This document shows, in pieces, positions 42,767-50,800 of a stretch of 64,000 nucleotides of DNA. This DNA is from Acidovorax sp. NCPPB 4044 (GTDB lineage Bacteria > Pseudomonadota > Gammaproteobacteria > Burkholderiales > Burkholderiaceae_C), in the NCBI RefSeq assembly GCF_028069655.1, contig NZ_JAMCOS010000001.1, positions 1,456,001 through 1,520,000 on the forward strand, in the 5' to 3' direction. The translations under genes and the position numbers were made by a program. Position 1 is the first letter of the stretch; each line of letters begins with the position of its first letter. The notes beneath the pieces were generated by a model that worked only from the letters and a program-made list of their open reading frames with translations, ran no database searches and was not told the origin of the DNA.

Positions 42767-44268
42767 ACGCCCCCACCTCACAGGCTCCCACCGCCCAGGC
42801 TCCCACCTCCCGGGCCCGCGCCGCGGCCGAACCGCGCCACCCCGTGCGCCTGCTGCTGCAGCGCTATGCGGACATCTTCCGGGCGGCCTGGGCGCAGCGC
42901 GGCGCCTTGGCCGGTCCACCGCTGCTCGCCGATGAACGCGCCTTCCTGCCGGCCGCGCTGAGCCTGCAGGAAACCCCCGTCCACCCCGCGCCGCGGCGCC
43001 TCGCCTGGCTGCTCATGGCGCTCTTCGCGATCGCGCTGGCGTGGTCCATCTTCGGCAGGATCGACATCGTCGCCGTGGCGCCCGGGCGCATCATCGTCAG
43101 CGACCGCACCAAGCTCGTCCAGCCCCTGGAGAACAGCGTCGTGCGGCGCGTGCTGGTGCGCGACGGCGACCACGTGGCAGCGGGCCAGCCGCTGCTCGAA
43201 CTCGATCCCACCGCCGCGCACGCCGACCGCACCAGCTTCGGCGAGGCGCACCGGGCGGCCGAATCGGAATCGCTGCGCGTGCGGGCGCTGCAGCAGGCGC
43301 TCGCGGGCGAGGCGGGCCCCGGCGCGAAACTGCCCCGCTGGGCACCGCAGGACGTGCCCGCCGCATGGAGTGCCCGCGAGCGCGCCGACGCCCAGGCGCA
43401 GCTGCTCGCCGAATGGAGCGACATCACCGCGCGTATCGCCCGCCTGGACGCCGAGCGACAGCGCCGCGAGGCCGAGATCGCCACCGTGCGCGCCATGGTC
43501 GGCAAGCTGGACGCCACGCTGCCGGTGGTGCGCCAGCGTGAGCGGGATTTCCAGACCCTGGCCGGGCAGGGATTCATCTCCGGCCACGCCACCCAGGACC
43601 GCATGCGCGAACGCATCGAAATGGAGCGCGACCTGGCGACCCAGCAGGCCCGCCTGCAGGAGGCCATCGCCACGCTGGCCGAGGCCCGGCAGGCGCGCAT
43701 GTCCTACCTTGCCGAGACCCGCCGCGCATTGAGCGAGCGGCAGGCGCAGGCCGACCTCAAGCGCGAGCAGAACGCGCAGGAACTCTCCAAGGCGGAGCGG
43801 CGCGAGCGCTTGGCGACCCTCGCCGCGCCCGTGAGCGGCACCGTGCAGCAACTGGCCGCGCACACCGAGGGCGGCGTCGTCACGGAGGCCCAGGTGCTCA
43901 TGGTCATCGTGCCCGACGGCGCCCAGGTGAGCGCCGAGGTCACGCTGGAGAACAAGGACATCGGCTTCGTCGAGCCGGGGCAGGACGTCACGATCAAGCT
44001 GGAGACGTTTCCTTTCACGCGGTACGGCACGGTGCCCGCGCGGGTGGAAACGGTCACCCGGGATGCGGTCAACGACGAGAAGCGCGGGGCCATCTTCCCC
44101 GCGCTCCTGCGGCTCGAGACCCACCAGATCGCCGTGGACGGCAAGGACATCCGCCTCGCCCCCGGCATGAACCTGACTGCCGAGATCAAGACCGGCCAGC
44201 GCCGGGTCATCGACTACCTGCTGAGCCCGATACAGAAGGCCGGCAGCGAGAGCCTGCGCGAGCGCTGA
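42763..44268 (+). CDS. HlyD-type periplasmic adaptor
   Basis: A 501-aa membrane-fusion protein. After about 80 proline/alanine-rich cytoplasmic residues comes one transmembrane helix (LAWLLMALFAIALAWSIF, 80-97). A lipoyl half-motif follows (VRRVLVRDGDHVAAGQPLLELDPT), then a long coiled coil (about 170-345) and the second half (RLATLAAPVSGTVQQLAAHTEGGVV). The beta-barrel end carries the RTX-type signature GMNLTAEIKTGQRRVIDYLLSPI. It bridges the ABC exporter to a TolC-like channel. The ATG at 42763 overlaps the exporter stop (ATGA). Confidence 0.93.
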   Translation: MNAPTSQAPTAQAPTSRARAAAEPRHPVRLLLQRYADIFRAAWAQRGALAGPPLLADERAFLPAALSLQETPVHPAPRRLAWLLMALFAIALAWSIFGRIDIVAVAPGRIIVSDRTKLVQPLENSVVRRVLVRDGDHVAAGQPLLELDPTAAHADRTSFGEAHRAAESESLRVRALQQALAGEAGPGAKLPRWAPQDVPAAWSARERADAQAQLLAEWSDITARIARLDAERQRREAEIATVRAMVGKLDATLPVVRQRERDFQTLAGQGFISGHATQDRMRERIEMERDLATQQARLQEAIATLAEARQARMSYLAETRRALSERQAQADLKREQNAQELSKAERRERLATLAAPVSGTVQQLAAHTEGGVVTEAQVLMVIVPDGAQVSAEVTLENKDIGFVEPGQDVTIKLETFPFTRYGTVPARVETVTRDAVNDEKRGAIFPALLRLETHQIAVDGKDIRLAPGMNLTAEIKTGQRRVIDYLLSPIQKAGSESLRER

Positions 44269-44276
44269 GGCAATGG

Positions 44277-44987
44277 ATGGATGGCACCGCGCAAGGGTTC
44301 GGCAACACGCCACATGACAGTAACCGAGTTTCAAACACCAAGGAATGGATGAAGAGCATGAAGGACAGCAACACACAGACCACCCTCGCTTCCGCGCTGC
44401 GCGCGGCCGGCATCAGCGAAGTCTCACGGAAGGACGATGAAACGGCGGCGCTCGGGGCCACCGACCCGAATGGGTTGCATGGTTCGCTGCGGAGCGCTTT
44501 CGCCGCAGCGATGGAGGCACTGCCGCAGGCGTCCAGCCTCCCCGCGCCGGATGCGGTGGAAATCGGCTACGCCAAGCCCCTGGCGATGTCCGAGATCACG
44601 GACGGATGGGGCAATGCGCGGCCCGAGTTGTTCCACCCGAACGGCGATGAAGGTGAGGCCGTCGTGGCCGAGGCCAAACCCTGGAGGGTGGAAGAGGGCA
44701 GCGATGCCGTTCCTGCCGCCGCCCAAGCGTTGGGCGCGAACGTCGATCTCGCGGCGGTGTTGACGGCGACGGCGGCCGGCATCGGCGGCCATGGAAGCCT
44801 GTCTCTCACGGGCTCCACGCAGGAAGCAGCCCGCGTGGCTGGAGGCACTGCTGCACTCGAAATCAGTGCGCAGCAGCTGGTGCAGGCGATGGCAGGTTTC
44901 TCGCCCCAGGCCGCGGGTGAGTCGCTGATTGCCTCGGGCGCTTTCCGGGATGTGCTGGGCGTGGTGGTGGCGAACTCGCTGGGGTAA
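44277..44987 (+). CDS. 236-aa protein with a type I secretion-like C-terminal tail
   Basis: No RTX repeat and no enzymatic motif. The last 45 residues (SAQQLVQAMAGFSPQAAGESLI...) line up with the end of the giant RTX protein (QVQSLVQAMATFSPPAAGQTSL...), including the LVQAMAxFSPxAAG core. The tail is therefore probably a secretion signal. The body is acidic and Ala-rich. The GAGG six bases before 44277 supports that start; ATGs at 44349 and 44358 are alternatives. It lies between hlyD and the lipoproteins, so it may be a co-secreted accessory factor or a remnant of another RTX substrate. Confidence 0.65.
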   Translation: MDGTAQGFGNTPHDSNRVSNTKEWMKSMKDSNTQTTLASALRAAGISEVSRKDDETAALGATDPNGLHGSLRSAFAAAMEALPQASSLPAPDAVEIGYAKPLAMSEITDGWGNARPELFHPNGDEGEAVVAEAKPWRVEEGSDAVPAAAQALGANVDLAAVLTATAAGIGGHGSLSLTGSTQEAARVAGGTAALEISAQQLVQAMAGFSPQAAGESLIASGAFRDVLGVVVANSLG

Positions 44988-45065
44988 GCAGTGGGGAGTT
45001 TCTGAGCGGGACGACGCACGGATGCCGAAAGGTTTGGAGAATTTTTGGATCGGAGGGAGTTTGCT

Positions 45066-46061
45066 ATGGACAGAGAAGTAATGAATTCAGCAGATGCAGT
45101 GTTGGGGGCGCAACCCAAGCGACGCAAAGAAAACCGCGGCATCAGGGCGAAGGTGGTCGCTCAGCGCCAAGAGCGCTCCAGCAGGTGGCTCCGCGTTCCT
45201 TTGGCCTGCCTCACTCTGGTGCTTGCGGGCTGCGTGGGGAACGCAGGAACGGTAGGCACGGCCGCAGCTGGAAGTGCGCAGGCCACCAAAGCACAGCAGC
45301 AGCCTTTGAAGGAACGCCAGCGCATCGCGGCGGAAATGTTCCGGGATCGGTGCAAGAAGGCGGGGGTGTTCATTCACCGGACGGTGGAGGGCGTGGAGGG
45401 GGTTTTCTTAATGAAGCTGAGGCCTAAAGGGGTCAACTATGGCAATCAATACGAACTCAGTGATCCCTATGGTGCTGATTTAATGGGTGGCGATGGCTAT
45501 ATTTTGAGTTTCTTGAAGGGCTATTTCCAAGCCACAACAAAACAAGGGCCAAACCGACCGCCAGATGCTCCCGCCGACCCAATAGGTTATGCATATGTTG
45601 AAGCGGTCGATTTAGAAGATGGTGTGAGATATAGATATACGGGAACAGTGAAGGCTACTAGAAAAATGAAGGCCGATGCGCCGAATGTCCAGCTTGAATT
45701 GAGAAGAAATCCTAACTTCGACCTGAATATATACGACTATGTTCTTGAGAGAACTCCTTCTAGGGCTCCTCGCCCCCGTTATGGCGTGACCTACGACGAC
45801 ATATCGACCCGTGAAGAACGCGATTACTGGATTGCTGGCAGTTCATTGAAGGTCATCGATCTCCAAACCGATGAGGTGATCGCCGAGCGCATCGGCTACA
45901 TGGTTGACTGGGCACAGGGAATCACTGTTGGCGAACGTTCGCCTTGGCTGCTGGCCGCAGACAATGCCTGTCCTGAATTTGCCCCTCGCCATGGGGCGAC
46001 ATCGCAAATGTTCCAGACCATTCGCTTTGTCAATAAAACTTTGAAATCCAAGGGGGATTAA
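45066..46061 (+). CDS. Lipoprotein A, putative immunity protein of the RTX lipase
   Basis: A 331-aa lipoprotein with an unusually long, basic n-region of about 45 residues before the hydrophobic core and lipobox LVLAGC. GGAGGGAG lies before the ATG. Residues after the lipobox (LKERQRIAAEMFRDRCKKAGVFIHRTVE) and the C-terminal third (YGVTYDDISTREERDYWIAGSSL ... SPWLLAADNACPEF) are almost identical to lipoprotein B. The middle differs and is clearly AT-richer. Conserved ends and a variable centre directly upstream of a secreted lipase fit a specificity-determining immunity protein in the periplasm. Lipase chaperone is the alternative. Function is inferred. Confidence 0.7.
   Translation: MDREVMNSADAVLGAQPKRRKENRGIRAKVVAQRQERSSRWLRVPLACLTLVLAGCVGNAGTVGTAAAGSAQATKAQQQPLKERQRIAAEMFRDRCKKAGVFIHRTVEGVEGVFLMKLRPKGVNYGNQYELSDPYGADLMGGDGYILSFLKGYFQATTKQGPNRPPDAPADPIGYAYVEAVDLEDGVRYRYTGTVKATRKMKADAPNVQLELRRNPNFDLNIYDYVLERTPSRAPRPRYGVTYDDISTREERDYWIAGSSLKVIDLQTDEVIAERIGYMVDWAQGITVGERSPWLLAADNACPEFAPRHGATSQMFQTIRFVNKTLKSKGD
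45296..45416 (+). repeat. Direct repeat R1, copy 1 (lipoprotein A)
   Basis: Matches 47096-47216 at exactly 1800 bp distance with about three mismatches in 121 bases. It encodes the conserved segment just after the lipobox. Confidence 0.9.
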
Positions 46062-46064
46062 ATC

Positions 46065-46877
46065 ATGGCCGCACCAACGATCTCCGAATACCTGTCCTAT
46101 GCCAACCTGCAAATGGCGGCGGAAGCTTTCATTCGGGATGAGAGAACAAATGTTCTGAACAATCAGGGTCTTCCTTATGTAACTGCCTTGACGAACGGGA
46201 ATCTCCACGCCAGCCGTTTCGTCGAAAGCCAAGCCAAAAAATTCGCCGACGAATGGGAAGTGCTGGACCAGAAGGCGAACACCAAGACCGGCTTCAGCGG
46301 CACGCTGTTTCGCAATCGTGAAACCCGCGAGGTGGTCCTGTCCTTCCGCTCGACAGAGTTCATCGACGACGCTGCGCTCGACAACAAGGCGACGAACGAG
46401 CTGGAAATCAAGAACACGGGGTACGCGTGGGGCCAGATCGCGGACATGCAGGCCTGGTACGCGGAGCTGAAGGCCGACCCGAACAAGCTGGGCGGGGGCC
46501 AGGCCTTCAGCGTTACCGGCTACAGCCTGGGCGGGCACCTGGCGACAGCGTTCAATCTGATGAACGCGGGAGCGGCGCAGCGGGTGGTGACGTTCAACGG
46601 AGCGGGGGTGGGCAAGGTGCTGGATGGCACGTTGCAGTCGGCACTCGCTGAATTCAACACGCTGCGCGGCAGTACCGACGAACTGGCGGCGCGCTTCACG
46701 GAGGCGGGCCTGGCGGGGTTGTACCGGCGCATCCAGGGCGATCTTGCGGCCGGCAGGATCACGGCGGTGCAGGCCCAGGCGCAGGTGAAGGAGTTCTACA
46801 CCGATACGAACACGGGCCAGAAGGCGCTGCCCCAACAGGACATCGAAAACCAGCCGCTATACCGCGAAGGATTTGCT
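46065..46877 (+). pseudogene. Truncated lipase (toxin N-terminal fragment)
   Basis: About 271 codons that correspond to the start of the large RTX lipase (MAAPTISEYLSYANLQMAAEAFIRDE) and keep the nucleophile motif GYSLGG (Ser near 154). After GQKALPQQ the sequence jumps to IENQPLYR, which corresponds to residues 381-388 of the full-length protein; about 115 residues are deleted. It then runs without a stop into lipoprotein B, so one open frame spans 46065-47822. It has no RTX repeats and no secretion tail. It starts three bases after lipoprotein A. I read it as the displaced 5' end of a former toxin gene. Confidence 0.8.
46344..46832 (+). repeat. Direct repeat R2, copy 1 (lipase core)
   Basis: Matches 48125-48613, 1781 bp away, with about five mismatches in 489 bases. 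The flanking 5' parts of the two toxin genes differ much more, so the repeat has sharp borders, as expected from recent recombination or gene conversion. Confidence 0.92.
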
Positions 46878-47822
46878 ATGAAAAAAGAAGCAAAGAATTC
46901 AATGGATCCGGCGGCATGGATGGGATTTTTCCTGAAATCCCGCACCACCAGCGTTAAAGCGCTCCTGAAGAAGGCGAGGCGCTCCGGCGCATGGCGTCAT
47001 TCGCTGGCTTGCATGACCCTGGCCTTGGCGGGGTGCATGGGCAGCGGAGGCCCGGTTGGCGCGGCGGCAGCGGACGGTACGCAGGCTGCCAAAGTGCAGC
47101 AGCCTTTGAAGGAACGCCAGCGCATCGCGGCGGAAATGTTCCGGGAGCGGTGCAAGAAGGCGGGGGTGTTCATTCACCGGACGGTGGAGGACGTGGAGGG
47201 GGTTTTCTTGATGAAGATTCGACCCGAGGAGATTAATTTCGGAAAGCAATATGTGCTGGATGATCCGTATGGCCGTGATTTGGGTGGAGATGCTTACATC
47301 AAGAGTTTCCTGCGTGGGCATTTCCAGCACGATACGAAGCAAGGTCCAAACCGTCCACCAGATGCGCCTGCTGACCCACTAGGTTACACATATGCAGAAG
47401 CCATCGATCCAAAGGATGGTGTGAGGTATCGCTATACAGGGTCTGTGGTGGAGCCATGGAGAACAGATAAGAGCTATCTGCAGGGTTACACAAAATTCGT
47501 TCTGCAAAAATCTCCATCCGCTGGTCAACGACCCCGTTATGGCGTCACCTACGACGACATATCGACCAATGAGGAGCGCGATTATTGGATTGCCGGCAGC
47601 TCATTGAGGGTGATTGACCTAGAGACCAACGAGGTGATTGCCGAGCGAATTGGCTATATGGTCGACTGGGCACAGGGAATTACCGTTGGAGGGCGCTCGC
47701 CTTGGTTGCTGGCGGCGGATAACGCCTGTCCTAAGTTTGCTGATCGCCGCGCGGCGACATCGCAATTGGATCAAGCAACTCGTTTTGTCAATAAATCTTT
47801 GAAGCCGAAGGAGGCTGAGTAA
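46878..47822 (+). CDS. Lipoprotein B, putative immunity protein of the RTX lipase
   Basis: A 314-aa paralogue of lipoprotein A with a lipobox LALAGC after a long basic leader. The ATG at 46878 is preceded by GAAGGATTTGCT, nearly the same bases as before lipoprotein A (GGGAGTTTGCT), a shared junction. It is in frame with the lipase fragment upstream and could also be made as a fusion. The central part (EINFGKQYVLDDPYG ... VEPWRTDKSYLQGYTKFVL) differs from A. Its TAA overlaps the ATG of the full-length lipase by one base, so this copy is coupled to the intact toxin and is the likelier cognate partner. Confidence 0.72.
   Translation: MKKEAKNSMDPAAWMGFFLKSRTTSVKALLKKARRSGAWRHSLACMTLALAGCMGSGGPVGAAAADGTQAAKVQQPLKERQRIAAEMFRERCKKAGVFIHRTVEDVEGVFLMKIRPEEINFGKQYVLDDPYGRDLGGDAYIKSFLRGHFQHDTKQGPNRPPDAPADPLGYTYAEAIDPKDGVRYRYTGSVVEPWRTDKSYLQGYTKFVLQKSPSAGQRPRYGVTYDDISTNEERDYWIAGSSLRVIDLETNEVIAERIGYMVDWAQGITVGGRSPWLLAADNACPKFADRRAATSQLDQATRFVNKSLKPKEAE
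47096..47216 (+). repeat. Direct repeat R1, copy 2 (lipoprotein B)
   Basis: Counterpart of 45296-45416 at 1800 bp distance; see that entry. Confidence 0.9.
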
Positions 47823-50800
47823 TGGCCGCACCAACCATCGCAGAATATCTATCCTACGCCAACCTTCAAATGGCGGCAGAAGCATTTATTAGAGATGAAA
47901 GAACAGATCAATTAGATAATACTGGTGACCGTTATATAAACGCATTGACGACCGGAAATAATCACGCCAGCCGCTTCGTTGCCAGCCAAGCGACTAAGTT
48001 TGCCGACGAATGGCAGGTCGTGGACCAGCGCGCAAATACGAAAACGGGCTTCAGCGGCACGCTGTTCCGCCGGGTCCGCGATGATCCCGCGACCGGTGCG
48101 AAGGCAGGAGAGACAGTTCTTTCATTCCGCTCGACAGAGTTCATCGACGACGCTGCGCGCGACAACAAGGCGACGAACGAGCTGGAGATCAAGAACACGG
48201 GGTACGCGTGGGGCCAGATCGCGGACATGCAGGCCTGGTATGCGGAGCTGAAGGCGGACCCGAACAAGCTGGGCGGGGGCCAGGCCTTCAGCGTTACCGG
48301 CTACAGCCTGGGCGGGCACCTGGCGACAGCGTTCAATCTGATGAACGCGGGAGCGGCGCAGCGGGTGGTGACGTTCAACGGAGCGGGGGTGGGCAAGGTG
48401 CTGGATGGCACGTTGCAGTCGGCACTCGCTGAATTCAACACGCTGCGCGGCAGTACCGACGAACTGGCGGCGCGCTTCACGGAGGCGGGCCTGGCGGGGT
48501 TGTACCGGCGCATCCAGGGCGATCTTGCGGCCGGCAGGATCACGGCGGTGCAGGCCCAGGCGCAGGTGAAGGAGTTCTACACCGATACGAACACGGGCCA
48601 GACGGCGCTGCCCAAGCAGGGCGCGATGCTGATGAAGGCGCTGCAGGAGATCCAGGCGATCGGTGACGAGGCGGTGCGGGTGACGACTCTGGTGGCCGGG
48701 GGCACAGGGGAGGGGGCAAATGCGACCCCGAAGCAGGTGCTGCCGGCCGACATCGCGGGCATGGACCTGAACTACCGGCTGGCAATGCAGTACGCGGGCA
48801 AGCACACGGAATCGGCCTCGCTCACGGCAGGGGCTGCGCGCGGCTATGGCAAAAAGGAATATGGCGAGCGTCTGGACAACCAGTACGACGTGGTGGGGGA
48901 CACCAGCCCCTCGGTAGTGGCCAACAGCCAGTGGCATTCCGGGCAGGACGTGCGCATCGGTATCGAGGACCAGCCCTTGTACCGCGGAGCGATCGGCGGC
49001 AGCGTGCTGATGGACCTGGTCATGCTCAAGAGCCCGGAACTGCTGGACCAGCAGTATGCGATCCGGGACTTCGGCGATACGCACAGCCTCGTGCTGCTGG
49101 TCGATTCGCTGTCGGTGCAGAGCGCGCTGCTCTCGTTGATGCCGGAGGGGCAGCGCAACGCCGAAGGCGTGTCCTCCCTGCTCAAGACCATCTACAAGGC
49201 CGCCACATGGCGCGAGAAGACGAATGGCGACCTGCTGGTGGGAGATGGGCAGGGCAAGGCGGAAGGGGATCTGCTGGAGCAGTTGGTGAATTCGCTGGCG
49301 GACATGGTGCTGGGCGCGAAGGCGCAGGATGACCTCAAGGGCAATACCGGCGGTGGCACCTGGGCTCGGACGGTGGACCAGGATGGATACACGGGACGCA
49401 ACAGATTCTTCGAGGTGCTCGATGCGTTGCAAAAGGGCATGGAGAAGCTCAAGGGCCAGTTTGGCCTGGTGGCCACCGATGGCCGTCAACTGGCGAGCAG
49501 CGCCCGAGAAGACTTCGGTGACTACCTCGCATTGCGGACCTTGAGCCCGTTCGCGTTGCGCACAGCCGGGGCACTGCAGGCCGCGCAGGAAGCCATCGGA
49601 GAAAAGTGGGCAGGCGCGTACGCCGATTGGAAGGCGGACCGTTCGTCGCTCGCGCAGGGTAGCTCGGGCAGCGCGCTGCATGTTTCCGATCAATGGCTGT
49701 CGGACCGCTCGGACATGCTGGCCCGCAAGAATTGGTTCAACACGGCCGACAAGAATCCGCTGAACCCTTCCTACGTTCCCAGGGAAGGTGGCCAGGGCGC
49801 CTCGGCGTACCAACTGGAGGACAGCGTCTACGAGGACATGGGCAGCGGCTACAAGATCCAGCAGGGCGGGGTGACCAATGCCACGCGCCATGTCCTGTTC
49901 GGAAGCGACGCGGACAATGTCTTGACCGGCAAGGGCGTGGCGGATCGGCTCTATGGCGGAGAGGGCGCAGATACGCTGGACGGACAGGCCGGCGACGATT
50001 ATCTGGAAGGCGGCGCAGGTCGCGACGTGTATCGGTTCAAGGGCCGATTCGGAAACGACGTGGTGCGTGACGACGGCGGCGCGGGCGTGCTGGAGTTCGA
50101 CGGCGCCGCGATGCCGTTGGCGGTCAAGCGGCGGCAGGGCTCGGACGACGTGTGGGAGGATCAGAGCGGCCTGTTCGTTTTCACGCGCATACCGAAGGAA
50201 GGCTACGCCGACGGCAAGCGCATGGATGTGCGCATCACCAAGTACACCTCGGCCACGAACAAGACGGTGCAGGGCAGCGTGACTATCCGGGACTTTCAAT
50301 CGGGTGACTTCGGGCTCACGCTGGGAGAGGCCGAGGAGGCGGTGCAGGAGGCTGGGGGCGAGAAGACTTCTCTGGTGGTGTTGGCCGGGAGCACCACCGA
50401 TCCGTCTCAACCGGCAGGATGGGATGTACCCCGGCTCTTCAGTTCCAAAACATCGTTGCGCTATGAGGGCACGGACGATGCTGCCAAGTGGGTCTTTGCG
50501 AACGATTCTGACGGCGGCCAGATCGTGAAAACCGGCGCAGGCGACGACCGCATCTTCGTGGGCCGGTACTACGAATCAGTCGAGTACAGCGGACCTGAGA
50601 ACTGGGCGCCCAGGGCGGGCGAAGACGAAGACCATGTGGTGGCGGGCGCGGGGGATGATGTCGTGCTGACGGGCTACGGCAGTGACACGATCGAGGGCGG
50701 CGACGGTAACGATCGGCTGTATTCGGCAGCGGTGGGTTACTTCGACAGTGTCACGCCGGACACGTTACAAGCCTCGGCAAACCGAATTGAGCAAAACCAC

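Noticed and set aside
40415..42919. 834-aa minus-strand frame opposite the HlyB-like exporter
   Set aside because: His/Gln/Ala/Arg-rich shadow frame; the plus strand encodes all ABC transporter motifs.
41005..44268. 1087-aa plus-strand frame reaching from inside the exporter into the adaptor
   Set aside because: The first 586 codons are a +1 shadow of the exporter; the real adaptor starts at 42763 with ATGA coupling.
48122..50410. 762-aa minus-strand frame opposite the RTX toxin
   Set aside because: Shadow frame of a high-GC gene, with no ribosome site or recognisable domain.
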